Counted from the stretch's first letter, positions 24,157-34,004 are shown. The stretch: 64,000 nt of DNA from Lunularia cruciata (GCA_948567375.1 OX419756.1:28348333-28412332); one strand, 5' to 3'. The notes: generated from the sequence alone by a model not told the origin. Program-made: numbers and translations.

Positions 24157-24875
24157 TGTAATACCAAGAGCTAGCCATATGATCTAGATGTGAAATTTGG
24201 TTTGGTAACATCTAGAATGATGTTATACATGATGGTCAAAATAGATCAGATAAAAGTATCACCAAAAGAGTACTTCTACTAATAGAGCAAAAACCAAAAT
24301 AGACTTGAGACCCTTAGAACCAATAGCTAGACATATGATTTAAAGGTGAGAATTGGTTTGGTAACATCTGGAAGGATGTTACACATGATGGACTAAACAG
24401 ATCAAAAAGAGGTATCACCAAAAGGGGACTTCTACTAATAGAGTATGAACTAAAATATGCTTGAAATCTTTGAAGGCAATTTTGGAGGCCTAAACTGATG
24501 AATTAGGCCTCGAAAATATGCAAATTCCCCCCAACAAAGTAAAGGTTGGCCTTCCCTCCCCCCTGGTTTTTCTCATCAAGATCTTTCCAACGGTACCTTA
24601 CATGATTCTGAGACTCCTATAGGAAGATTCCCTCCGGTCAAAGCTTGTTTGACCAACCAGATAGGACCTAGACAAACATGTCACCCATCCAAGTAAGTAA
24701 TCCAAGGGTGGAGCTTGCTGATATGTCACCTATCTGTGTGCCTAATCATATGGTGGAGCTTCCTTGGAGGAGATCTTCTTTGTCTATATAATAAAGAGAA
24801 GGTGCTCCTTTGGGGCACCAAATGTTGAGTGTGTAATATGTGTTTTCTCTCTTCTCTTGTCCTCGGAGTATTACA
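24157..24875 (+). repeat. 3' LTR of outer chromovirus
   Basis: 719 bp, tgtaataccaagagctagcc ... ctcggagtattaca, preceded by a purine-rich tract (aaaaggaaggaggt). It is followed by ttcta, the near match of the pentamer before the 5' LTR. Confidence 0.9.
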
Positions 24876-25367
24876 TTCTATAGGTGTGTGTGAGAAAGTG
24901 TGTGAGGTTTTCCATCTTGAGTCCTTGTGTTGGAAGGACTCGATGGTGTTGTTTGGAAGGATCATGTGCACAATTGTGCACCATGCCACCTCCCTAACAT
25001 TGATAATATTATGGATCCAAGCTTGACACTATTATATGTGTGTGTAGGCTTGTGGTATATGTTATGCGGCTCTTTTGGTGGAGCTACTATTATATTACTG
25101 TGTGATAGCCGTTCGAGAAGATGGCACACGGTATGTATGGCCCCTCCTCTCATGGTGGTTCCTTAGGGACAATGGTTATGTCCTAGATGTACTTGACCTA
25201 TGGCAAGTTCATCCTTTATATGGTATAGATTACAAACATCCGACTAATGATAGGGCTTGATAGCACCCGGCCTCTTGATCTTTTGCCCACCATAGGGTAT
25301 ACCATATACTTGGAATAGATGGCTATTTGGAGTTAGAGGGACTTAAACACCAACTAGGAGGCGATTG
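24876..25367 (+). pseudogene. Family-1 integrase tail and PHD-like finger, fossil
   Basis: The polyprotein resumes after the inserted chromovirus. At 24,927-25,166 one frame reads LEGLDGVVWKDHVHNCAPCH, the integrase tail, and then GGATIILLCDSRSRRWHTVC followed shortly by GQWLCPRC. The spacing of the cysteines and the histidine fits the second half of a PHD finger (C-x(2)-C-x(n)-C-x(2)-C-x(4)-H-x(2)-C-x(n)-C-x(2)-C), a zinc-binding domain that usually reads histone H3 tails. A second copy at 43,774-43,912 shows the same finger with a different set of preserved positions. The finger lies just before the 3' LTR. Decayed. Confidence 0.7.
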
Positions 25368-26032
25368 TGGCCCTTTAGAGTCCATGTATGACTTATGTGT
25401 GAGTTGTGCTTCTATAGCGTGTGATGTTAACAATGATGTATGTTATGTAACAATGTATATATGCACGATAGTTGTCACACCATTTGTAGCATCGCAACTA
25501 GATTGTTCAGACTCTAGAGTAGTAGTGTTGGTAGTTAGGAGTATTTTGGTTATTACTCATAGATTACATGTTGACAGTCAGATTTAATGTTTGGGTATTG
25601 ACTACATGCTGGGGCCCACCGTCACTTAGCACCGTTTGCACCATCAGATATGCCATCAACGAAACCGTTAGGGTTTGAGACCTAGCTCAAGTCCAAGGGG
25701 TATACTTTTGAAGTGCAACTTTAGAGAGCTCACTTCTTTGATGTTGAGCCTTCAAGTTCTTGGCTATGGTGGATAGAGGCTGGTGAGCATCACTTAATTC
25801 TCTTAGATAGAGTAGGTGTGGCTTGACTGTAATTAGTGCCCAATTGTTGATAGATTATGAAATGATAGATCAAGTATTGATATGATTGAGTGTGACTCGA
25901 GTTGTGTAAACCAATTGATTTTTGTGGCATCTTGGAGTCCATGTATGACTTATGTGTGAGTTGTGCTTCTATAGTGTGTGATGTTGACAGCGATGTATGT
26001 TGAGTAGCAATGTATATATGCACGACAACTTA
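25368..26032 (+). repeat. Family-1 3' LTR with duplicated start
   Basis: The LTR begins tgtggccctttagagtcc directly after a purine-rich tract (aactaggaggcgat). It matches 44,073-44,697 throughout and, without its first 120 bp, the segments at 270 and 9,695 (reverse). At 25,927 the text of the LTR start (tgtggcatcttggagtccat) occurs again for about 105 bp. The same arrangement is present in the 44-kb copy. Confidence 0.65.
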
Positions 26033-27524
26033 CTTCAAGTTTTTGTGTGTAAACTAGGTAGCTTGAAGGAGAGTATCCTTCTTGGTATAGTGTATGTTAG
26101 AAAATCATTGAAGCATATATAAGAAGGTAAAGTTTGCATGTTTAGTTCACCCATTAATCCAGAGTGTATGAAGCAATAAAAATATCAAACTTGATAGGTA
26201 TAAACTTGAACAATCCTTGCCAAGAATTACATTGAAGTGAGTTCCTATCAAATATGGGTTGATCATAATAGAACATAATATCACAATAGAGCTTAGTCAA
26301 TTGTTTGAAAAAGCATCTATGATATCAACTATAAAATAATCCATGATAAAATTGAGACGTGATATATATCTAGCAATCCAAAACAAAATCATAATAAAAT
26401 ACTTAATTTCCTTTGTGAAAATATTTATTCTTGATGTATATTCAATAGCTTTAACCACAAGTTAGTCTAAAGTAAGTTAGTAAAGAGGATTTGCTTGTAA
26501 GTTTTATTTGTGATTATATTTTATACATCATCTAGTTTTACTATATTGATATTGGACATAATTGCTGAATCTAGAAGTTGCTTTTAATTTAGCCCAAAGA
26601 AGAGAATATTGGGAGCAATGATCAATTTTAAGTTTTTAATTTCAACTTGATTTCATGTAGTTGAAGTTATGTTTTGAATGCTCCAATTAAATGGTTTTGA
26701 ATTAATGACTCATGTACTTTATACCTTACAATTTCCTTTGCACTAATGATAATATTACAAGACCTTAGTAGCATAAATTGTCTATAAGCATGCTTTATCA
26801 TTGTGCACAATATTATATTTTTATTAAATATAATATCCATGAGGACAGGCAATTTGATGAATATCATGTACCAATTGTTGGTTTAACATTACTTCTATCT
26901 TACAATGAAAAGCACCATAGTCAACCAAAATGAGATTATATGGTTATAAGATTTGACAAGTTGATGATAACTACTTCAATTGTTAACATGTATCCTTTTC
27001 CTTATAGCGCTATTGGAATTTAATCTTATTACCTATAAGATATATGATGGATGCTACAATATATTCATAAAAATATACGGACCACTTATTAGCCAGTATA
27101 TTGAAACCCAAACATCACTAATGTCTCTTAGAGTTAACCGTCCCTATAATATTCATCTTTTTCTCTTCTTTCTTGATAGTTATGGCTTAAACACTATGGG
27201 TCATAGTGTTACCTTCTTTCTAAACCTTGCGTTTGGACTTGGAGGAGAGATTCTGCTGGCTAAAACGTTGTAATGCTTTGAAAATATTAGTTGGTGTTCT
27301 CCTTTTAACTTGTTTTAGATGACAATATCATCTACAATCACCATATCCAACATTCAATTAAGTATTGGATACATGTGATCCATGAATCTCATGTAAAGAT
27401 TTGGGATACTACTATAGTGTTGTTTAACTTGGGGTATAGTTAGATTAATATGCCAAAGTTAAATTATTGTTGAATCTATTTCTAGAATTTCTGGTGCAAT
27501 CTACTTTCCGTCGCCTATATTGAT
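26033..27524. other. AT-rich stretch, nothing recognised
   Basis: About 1.5 kb of AT-rich sequence without a convincing coding frame, RNA gene or match to other parts of the window. The longest frame (26,980-27,273 plus) has no recognisable domain and a base composition like its surroundings. Confidence 0.5.
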
Positions 27525-27598
27525 ACTATTGGGGCCTCCCCCGATTTTACCTCTTTTGTCTCTCCCTTATGCAGCTTGATGGGGTCTTCCTTTTTCCC
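27525..27598 (+). repeat. Two-hairpin dispersed repeat, partial copy
   Basis: Contains both landmarks of the dispersed repeat: actattggggcctccccc and gcttgatggggtcttcc. The last part (the ACGCGGTCGCC end) is missing. See the copies at 28,487, 32,936 and 53,415. Confidence 0.6.
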
Positions 27599-28159
27599 TA
27601 TTGAAATTGTTGTCCATGTTTGGATCTCTGGGTTAATCATCAAGCTTCAATCTTCATTTCCAAAATCCAAACCAAGAAGCGAGAGAACTTTGGCAAAGGA
27701 AGGGGAAAGTAGTTGCAGTCATGAACAAAAACTTGATCTACTCTAACCTTAGTATTGAGTATACAATAGTTAAATCGGACAGGTTAAATTTCCAAAAGCT
27801 TTTTAAAAACTTTTGGTGATCAATTTTTCAATGCATTCCAGTGTTTTCATGCATCTTTTGGTTTCGAATAATTATGATGCTCAGATTTTAGTCCCGTGCA
27901 GCTTTCGATTTAAAAGATACAAAACTATCCCCAGGTACGTCCGTAGTTACTCCAAGTTACAGCCAAGGTATATTACCTTGACTATTCAAAGAACAATTCT
28001 ATTTCTCGTGAAAAACACTGTCATGTCAGCACGACACGCCACGTCAAAAGGTCTCAAGTGTTCTGTTAAACTTTCCGCTCTGCTGCCATGAGACTGATGC
28101 CACGTCAAGGTTTCAAGGGGATGTGTTGAGACTTAGAGCAAGGGACCCGCATATGATAA

Positions 28160-28360
28160 GAAGTATAAATAGTCCTGACATCAGGCGTAAAATGAAAGTA
28201 AAATAAAATAAAGTAAAAGCTGATGCGTGGGACAACCGCATCAAGCAAAAACAAACGTTGATAAAGCTAGTTTAGGTAGCCGTAGATTAAGCTATTTTAT
28301 GTCTATAGCGGAAACCAATCAGAGAACGAAATCTCAAATTGGGATTCTCTGATTGGGTCA
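28160..28360 (+). promoter_or_regulatory. TATA-like box and inverted CCAAT pair
   Basis: A TATA-like agtataaatag lies at 28,165-28,175. About 140 bp on, CCAATCAGAGAA (28,315-28,326) and its exact reverse complement TTCTCTGATTGG (28,345-28,356) form a 12-bp inverted repeat with an 18-bp spacer. Each arm contains a CCAAT box. This is promoter-like, but no gene start could be tied to it. Confidence 0.3.
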
Positions 28361-28486
28361 GATGGCTCAGTACGGGTTCCACCGCCCCACACTTCCGCGC
28401 TGGTTTCTCGCACTTCTGATTGGTTTGTCACACTTCTAAGGATTTAGACGTGAAATAGATTGTTTTACGTTTTTACGTAAATTTAC

Positions 28487-28537
28487 GGCTCGATGGGGTC
28501 TTCCCATCCTTCGTGTTCTCTACGCGGTCGCCTTTTT
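28487..28537 (+). repeat. Dispersed repeat, second half
   Basis: Contains gatggggtcttcccatc, which can fold as a 6-bp stem (GATGGG/CCCATC), followed by cttcgtgttctctacgcggtcgcc in two parts. The closest copy in reverse lies only 70 bp away at 28,604. Confidence 0.7.
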
Positions 28538-28603
28538 CTTTACGTAAATTGGCTTTGCCCAACATGCATAAACCCTACGATCGATCGGCCTAAAGAATGT
28601 AAC

Positions 28604-28685
28604 AGCGACCGCGTAGGATAACAAGAAGGACGAGGAACCACAGAGATAAAAGATAAAAGGTAAAATGGGGCTAAGTTCCAATAGA
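28604..28685 (-). repeat. Dispersed repeat, inverted copy
   Basis: Reverse orientation of the repeat: starts cgaccgcgtaggataacaag and ends aaaatggggct...ccaatag. Together with the plus copy at 28,487 it makes an imperfect inverted pair. Confidence 0.65.
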
Positions 28686-29121
28686 TCTCGGGGTTCTGGA
28701 AAATCGAAGTGACATATTTGGAGGTCTTTGTTGTCTGACAATGTTTAGTGTGAACGTAAGTCCATGCACTAACGTTGTGCTTCACGAAAGCATGCGCGGA
28801 AGTACGAGAAATGCACTTCGCTCCGCTTTGGTACTTTGAGCTGAACTGCATCATGATGAAAGGACCACAGTCTGCAATCAACTGTAAGGTTCACCAACTG
28901 TGTTGCATGTGTCTGAGCATCGAGTACGACCAAGTAATTGGACAACGCTAATCTCGGAAACACACGAATTGGAGACAAGAGACAGACAGTAAAATCGCAC
29001 TAGGGAGTCCCAGGAGATGCATTTGCATTGGACAGAGACTCTCTGACTTGTGGTTGAGAGGCAGTACTGTTCGTTTATATTCAGGGATTGTTTAGTCACA
29101 ATGCCGTCGAATCTATGTATA

Positions 29122-29340
29122 AATGTGCTCTTACAAGCGTTCCGACCATGGACCCAGATCGACGGCAACTGCAACGAGGGTGCAGGTTCATGTGTACCAC
29201 CGAGACGGAAAGAGTGGTGAGAAAATCGAACCTTACTCCTTGGGCCAACCACGACTCGTCACGTTGGATGAGTTCGCCTCGCCTTCACTGGAGCATGGAG
29301 ATCAAATCAAACTATTTAGTTTGCCTCATTACCGGTAGTG
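29122..29340 (+). CDS. Candidate coding segment, unrecognised
   Basis: The plus-strand frame from an ATG at 29,122 gives 71 residues that read like ordinary soluble protein, for example VHVYHRDGKSGEKIEPYSLG and LVTLDEFASPSLEHGDQIKL. It is GC-balanced, unlike the surrounding AT-rich DNA. A possible donor (ccg|gtagtg) lies at its end. I do not recognise the family. The next frames downstream (29,490-29,668 and 29,840-29,985) have the same character, so these may be exons of one gene, but I could not fix the splice sites. It may equally be chance. Confidence 0.3.
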
Positions 29341-29489
29341 CATGTTGTCGTACAATTGCAGTATTTATGGCATCCATGCATATTGTGCATACATTAATAT
29401 CGTGCATCCATGCCGCATAATTTCACGGACTCAAGAAATTCGTCACGCAGAAAGCCGATTGTTGTTACGAATTGTCAATGTATATGTAC

Positions 29490-29668
29490 TGCATGGGGTG
29501 GACACTCGTGAACGGAAGGGACATACCTTGCAACTCAAACTGCACAGTAAAGTACTCCCAAAATCACGGGATGAGAACGAGGGTGAACTGGATTTTTATG
29601 AGCATAAGATGGATAGATTAAGACGGAGCGACCTTCTGATCCCCAGCCGGCAAGGATGGGACAATTAA
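29490..29668 (+). CDS. Candidate coding segment, unrecognised
   Basis: The plus-strand frame ending in taa at 29,666-29,668 reads RERKGHTLQLKLHSKVLPKS and onwards, charged and hydrophilic, ending near LIPSRQGWDN. It may be an exon of the gene suggested at 29,122. No family recognised, and the start or acceptor is not settled. Confidence 0.3.
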
Positions 29669-29840
29669 GCCTCCCGTGAGAAAGAGATGTTACATGCAAA
29701 AAGTCCTGAATATTTATTATGCAGATATCCTCGACGAAAGGAGTTTACGAGATGTGGGAGAGAAAAGTGGGAGCCCGTGCATCCGCTGCATCACCACAAG
29801 CAGCTCGCCGTAAGCCGAGTGCTGAAGGGGTTACAAAATA

Positions 29841-29983
29841 CAAACTGCGTTAAGATATGGAGCAGCTCAAGAGCCAATCTTGGCAGAAGCGGTTGGAGTG
29901 GGGCCCCGAGTATGTGAAAACCGTGCCCCGGGATTTGCTTCCACGTGCTGCAGGCCTTCCTTTGACGACGACGCGAGGAGCAA
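29841..29983 (+). CDS. Candidate coding segment, unrecognised
   Basis: A plus-strand frame starting around gatatggagcag encodes MEQLKSQSWQKRLEWGPEYV followed by KTVPRDLLPRAAGLPLT and ends in tga near 29,981. Together with the two frames upstream it suggests a multi-exon gene between 29.1 and 30.0 kb. There is no family assignment. Confidence 0.25.
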
Positions 29984-30633
29984 AGGCCGTCTCGTGAGCT
30001 CATGCTGTTGTGGTGATGATAAAGGTTTACCTACTCTGCAGTAGATATAACGGTAATCGACCTCTCCGATTTATGGTCGTTACGTAAGAGGACAGTGAGG
30101 TACCGCCACTCAATTTCAGACATTCGTCATTGGTGATTCAAACGGACAGATCAAGATAGAGTATTCGAACTTCAGCCATACCTCGCTTGCTTACATCCGC
30201 ATTGCTTTTGGCTTCAGAAAGATTTTCGTTACAGGCCATGTATTCAATATCTCTCATTCATCCACGAGTCTACACTTATTATCTTAGTCACTAGGTCAGA
30301 TTTCTCCTCCGTATCTGACAGCGGCAACATGCGTGCTGCTTTCGTGAGTGTAGAATATAGATGATATCAATATGTCGTTCCGGGAATCAATTTTAATATT
30401 GAGCAATCAAAAACCTTAAACTACCGACCGTAATCAATGAAACTGGTGCACGTTGAACTTCTGTGCAGTTGAGGTGCTTAAGATCGAAGTTGGGAAATCA
30501 TGGTTCCGGGTACTGGCTAAGCTTAACCTGGGTACTGAATATGAACTCTAAGTCACTATAACTTCAGGAGCGCGGTTCTCGTGTCTTGTGCGTATAAATT
30601 CTTCCCGACACAGAAGAGCAGCAACAGTGCTGG

Positions 30634-30672
30634 GAATTGAAGAGCTTTACTACTCGTAAAGCTCTTCAATTC
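30634..30672. repeat. Perfect 17-bp inverted repeat, 5-base loop
   Basis: gaattgaagagctttac, then tactc, then gtaaagctcttcaattc: both arms match at every base. It lies in otherwise unannotated DNA. It could be the mark of a small insertion/deletion event, a hairpin-forming RNA or a palindromic remnant. Confidence 0.8.
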
Positions 30673-31130
30673 ACGGAGGATGTAGCTCGCGAAGGTCGAC
30701 CGGAACTCAGAACGTGTAGAGACATTTTAAACTAATGAACAGCTGAAATATGTATCAGCGGGACATTCTTGTATTCCGCAGGCAAATAGCCCGCACCCTG
30801 AATAGAACAGCCTGATTGTCACATAGAACATGACTACTCAACCTCATGAATTGAACTGCTCGTTACAATCCCTGTGGATTGGACATGTTGTCTGAGGTCT
30901 GGGACTTTAAAATCAGATAGACGGGGTACTAGACCGATTTGCACCATGTGATAGACATCATCTAGCCTACGGATTAGTCAAGAATCTGCACGCATTTCCC
31001 CCCGAATTTATAAACCTACAATTACAGGAATTATGGTCACGCTGTATGGAGTAGGATTTCTCACTATATCCATGAGAGAAACTCCGTGTCCTGTATTCGA
31101 GTGAAACGAGCATTATACATTGGTGGCATG

Positions 31131-31382
31131 TGGGAAGGAGTTAAGTACGTCCTTGTAATTGTGGGGGGGCGGGCGGCGCGGGGGATGTGAGAAAACTGAG
31201 TCCGACTAGCAGTTGTTTGGCATTTCGACTAGTATTTGTCGTCTTCCATTGACATCATGGGAAGGAGTTAAGTACGTCCATGTAATTGTTTGGGGGGGGG
31301 GGGTGGGGGGGGAGGGTGAGAAAACTGAGTCCGACCAGTTGTTTGGCGTTTCGACTAGTACTTATCGTCTTTCCTTTGACAT
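31131..31382 (+). repeat. 127-bp tandem duplication with G tracts
   Basis: Two units (31,131-31,257 and 31,258-31,382) share tgggaaggagttaagtacgtcc and gagaaaactgagtccgac. Each holds a G-rich run; in the second it is two long G runs separated by a T, then GGGGGGGGAGGG. Such runs can form G-quadruplexes. Confidence 0.85.
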
Positions 31383-31789
31383 TAAAGCCGCCTTACTACT
31401 GAAGTTGGAGGTGGGTATTACGACGATTCAACAGAACCATATCGGCTCCAATATCCCTTAGGAAGATCTTTTGCTACGATACCAGTACGAAGCGCGAGCC
31501 AAGGAACAGCACCTAAGGGTAAAGCAACTGTAACAAGTATGACCTTGGGGTATGGTCCTTGCATGAGCTTACTACGGCTGTACAGCTAAAACACATCTTC
31601 AATGATTTACAAGCGTGAAGGATATAGAGTCTGGTAGGCTCAATGTAAGGAAGTTGTATCACTAAGAAACAGGCAAAGATCCTTGATGTTTGCAATATCT
31701 GGATGCTGGAGAGTCGATCAGGTCCTCAAGAAGATCGACTGGGAAGCAGTAATAGTATTCAAGAATCACCTTCGTGTAGCTGCTAGCAT

Positions 31790-32270
31790 ATCTGTATCTC
31801 AACGCATCACTAGCGGCAATCCGACTACGCAGTAAACTGGAGAAGAGATATATACGTAATTGAAAGTTTCAAATACGTTATGAGTTTTCCTTACTCAACC
31901 AGTCAACTGCATAACCGGATCGCAGTGAGTTATGCTTTGAAGTGCACGAAGATTGGTGGACACAATCCAGCCCAAGGTATATTTCTCCGTAAGATACTCT
32001 TCATCTTTCGAGCCTCTTCGTACGTATGGAGCAGAAGCGGTCTCTTACAGTCACCCTCGCCTGTCTGAAGAGACGTTCAGAGCTGCTATTCAGCCAAAAA
32101 CAAAAGACCGACTAGACCCTCACACACTCATGATCGTCAAGGCAACACTGGCAGCAATCCGACTACGCAGTAAGATGAAGGACATGGTCTACAGATATAT
32201 TCTATTCCATTCCCTTCCCCGATAGCCTACTGCATAACAAGATTGTCGCAATTGGCACTTTGAACGTCCA
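31790..32270 (+). repeat. Diverged tandem duplication with candidate exon
   Basis: The text aatccgactacgcagtaa occurs at about 31,815 and again at about 32,153, and is followed in both by related downstream text (actgcataac... gtcgca / atcgca...). So about 120 bp is repeated at a distance of 337 bp. Between and into the second copy a plus-strand frame (31,953-32,225) reads HPRLSEETFRAAIQPKTKDR. A donor-like gca|gtaaga falls inside the repeated text. Function unknown. Confidence 0.4.
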
Positions 32271-32549
32271 CTTCTTTTTTTTACTTCTAGCAACCTACGT
32301 TGCTATAAACCGGGCTGCATGCTTTCACATTCACTGTTACCACCTCCAGCTCCAGGAGAGTTTCTGCTATATTCCCAACTCTGCTCTCTCAGCACTCACT
32401 CCCATCTTGTTTTTGTACTCGAACCGGTGAAACGACTCCAAAAATTTAAATAATCCGCCGTCTTCACTCTCTTCTTCTGATCACTTCCGCATCTGGGGAG
32501 CAATGAAGTCGGAAAAGCCAAAGCCTGCACCAAGGCCTCACTTTACTTT

Positions 32550-32935
32550 GTGCTGGGAAGCTTCACCGCCTCAGTGACTATAAGCCCTTCCACTTCCCTT
32601 CCCTTCCCTCCCTTCCCCTCGTCTTTCTCTCGTGTTCAAGCCTCCTTCCTCCTCCTTTCCCCTCCTCGCTCATCATCGTCATCATTATCATCCTCATCCT
32701 CCTCCTCTCTTCCTCTTCGCGCCTGCCAATCTGCCCCGGCTGTACTTCCTCTTGCTTCTCTCTGCTCCAGCCTCCTGTCTCTCTGTCCAATAGTACGGTC
32801 GTCTTCTCTCAATGATGTCAACTTCCACACAGGCTCCAATTCATTGAACCTGGCTTTCCACGCCCTGTGAGACATTGGACTTGTCCTTTCAGGCAACCCA
32901 ATCATTCTTTCTATTTCTTTGTCCATTTTATAAAA
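32550..32935. other. CT-rich low-complexity stretch
   Basis: The plus strand is a long pyrimidine-rich tract (ccttcccttccctccc, catcatcgtcatcattatcatcc). Open frames on both strands are serine/proline- or arginine/glutamate-rich products of the composition and are not accepted as genes. Confidence 0.6.
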
Positions 32936-33036
32936 GAAAAAGGGGACGCATAGGATAACAAAGACGGATGAGAAGACCCATCAAGCCCTATAAACAAAAG
33001 ACATAAAAAAGGTAAAATGAGGCCAAGCCCCAATAG
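32936..33036 (-). repeat. Dispersed repeat, full-length inverted copy
   Basis: The most complete reverse copy: read on the minus strand it runs from ctattggggcttggcc through the hairpin region gatgggtcttctcatc to atcctatgcgtcccc. It defines the length of the family at about 100 bp. Confidence 0.75.
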
Positions 33037-33044
33037 TTGGCACC

Positions 33045-33342
33045 CTCCTCCCTTCTACTACTGTGCTCTTCCTCCTCCTTCTCAGACTAGTATAAATTTC
33101 TGTCAGACAGTAACCTACCATTCTGTAACGAAGGAAATTATCCCCTCCCTTTACGATGCGAGCAAAAGGCAGTCTCCTCTTCTTCTACTACTTCATTGTT
33201 GTTTACTGCACTCTTCCCATCCTTCGTGGGGTCTTCCCATCCTTCATGTTCTCTACGCGGTCGCTTTTTTCTTCTTCTACTGTACTGTTCCTCCTCCTTC
33301 TGTAATTCAGTAACCTACCATTCTGTAACGAAGGAAACTAGT
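33045..33342 (+). repeat. Direct repeats flanking a dispersed-repeat copy
   Basis: The segment cagtaacctaccattctg followed by taacgaaggaaa occurs at about 33,106 and again at 33,308. Related text (cttctactac/tgt...cttcctcctccttct) precedes both. Between them lies a plus copy of the dispersed repeat (33,213-33,270). The pattern could reflect duplication with the repeat in the middle. Confidence 0.6.
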
Positions 33343-33754
33343 CGTTCGACGGCCGTCAGGTCATCACTGTCACTTGCGCTTGCGAACCCATTGCTTCCTC
33401 TCTCGTGTATTGTCGCGTGCATTCTCGTCTGCTCTCCGTACTACGTTTCTCACCGCCTTTTCGTTGAATTGGAATGACATAAGGTGAAGTGGGTGCTGAC
33501 GTTTTGAACTTTATGAAGTGGAAAAGCACTTGCAAATGCTTTTCCAAATCATGAAATAGGACAACTAATTCTCCTTGATACATAGACATTCATTGTTGTC
33601 CTCTTGAGTTAAGAATGTGAACTACAGTAGGTGTTGTATAAGGATATACGATACTCGTTTGATGTTGTTATTAGAAGACACGTCCCTCTGTGTGTTTGTC
33701 TGTTCCAAGAAATGTCATTTCTATCTATATACGGATGAATTATTCTTATGAGAG

Positions 33755-33770
33755 AAAGGCGACCGCGTAT
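33755..33770 (-). repeat. Dispersed repeat, short end fragment
   Basis: aaggcgaccgcgta is the reverse complement of the ACGCGGTCGCCTT end of the repeat. Confidence 0.45.
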
Positions 33771-34004
33771 GTCTATACTTCTAGACATGTTACTGGAAAT
33801 ATCTTGTACAAATTTTCTCAACATATGTGTCATAATCCGATAGTGTATAAGATAAAACTTCTACAATAAATTCTGCTATTGGATGAACATTGTCTGATAT
33901 TTTCTTGCATCCTTGCTTTTCAGTCAATCACAAATCAGTTTTACACCAACATTTTGGAAGGAACCGTCCGCTCCAGATGGATATTCTTTTCAGTCTCCCT
34001 TGTA

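Larger units (their letters stand above)
11887..24875 (+). mobile_element. Outer chromovirus (Ty3/gypsy with chromodomain), fossil, carrying a nested copy
   Basis: An LTR retrotransposon on the plus strand: 5' LTR 11,887-12,394, primer site, gag, protease, an inserted second chromovirus (14,688-21,318), then RT, RNase H, integrase, chromodomain and 3' LTR 24,157-24,875. LTRs begin TGTAATACC and end GTATTACA. The 5' LTR is 508 bp and the 3' LTR 719 bp. Flanking pentamers tttta and ttcta differ at one base. Without the insertion it would be about 6.4 kb. It is broken, with well over ten interruptions. By eye its LTRs differ more than those of the element nested in it, which agrees with an earlier insertion. 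Confidence 0.9.
9696..26032 (+). mobile_element. Family-1 gypsy fossil, plus copy, split by a nested chromovirus
   Basis: The plus-strand fossil runs from the RT linker (9,696) through RT, RNase H and part of integrase (to 11,886). It is interrupted by the chromovirus at 11,887-24,875 and resumes at 24,876 with the integrase C-terminal tail, a PHD-like finger and then its LTR (from 25,368). It is recognised as one element because the text on either side of the insertion belongs to successive parts of the same polyprotein, and the insertion is bracketed by near-identical pentamers (tttta / ttcta). The 5' half is absent. It is old, with many interruptions, and older than the elements nested in it. 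Confidence 0.75.

Noticed and set aside
28520-29252. Minus-strand frames of 70-124 residues
   Set aside because: Overlap the better plus-strand candidate at 29.1 kb and the dispersed repeats; no recognisable domain.
32550-32926. Serine/proline-rich and arginine/glutamate-rich frames on opposite strands
   Set aside because: Both follow from the CT-rich composition of the stretch; no domain, no splice support.
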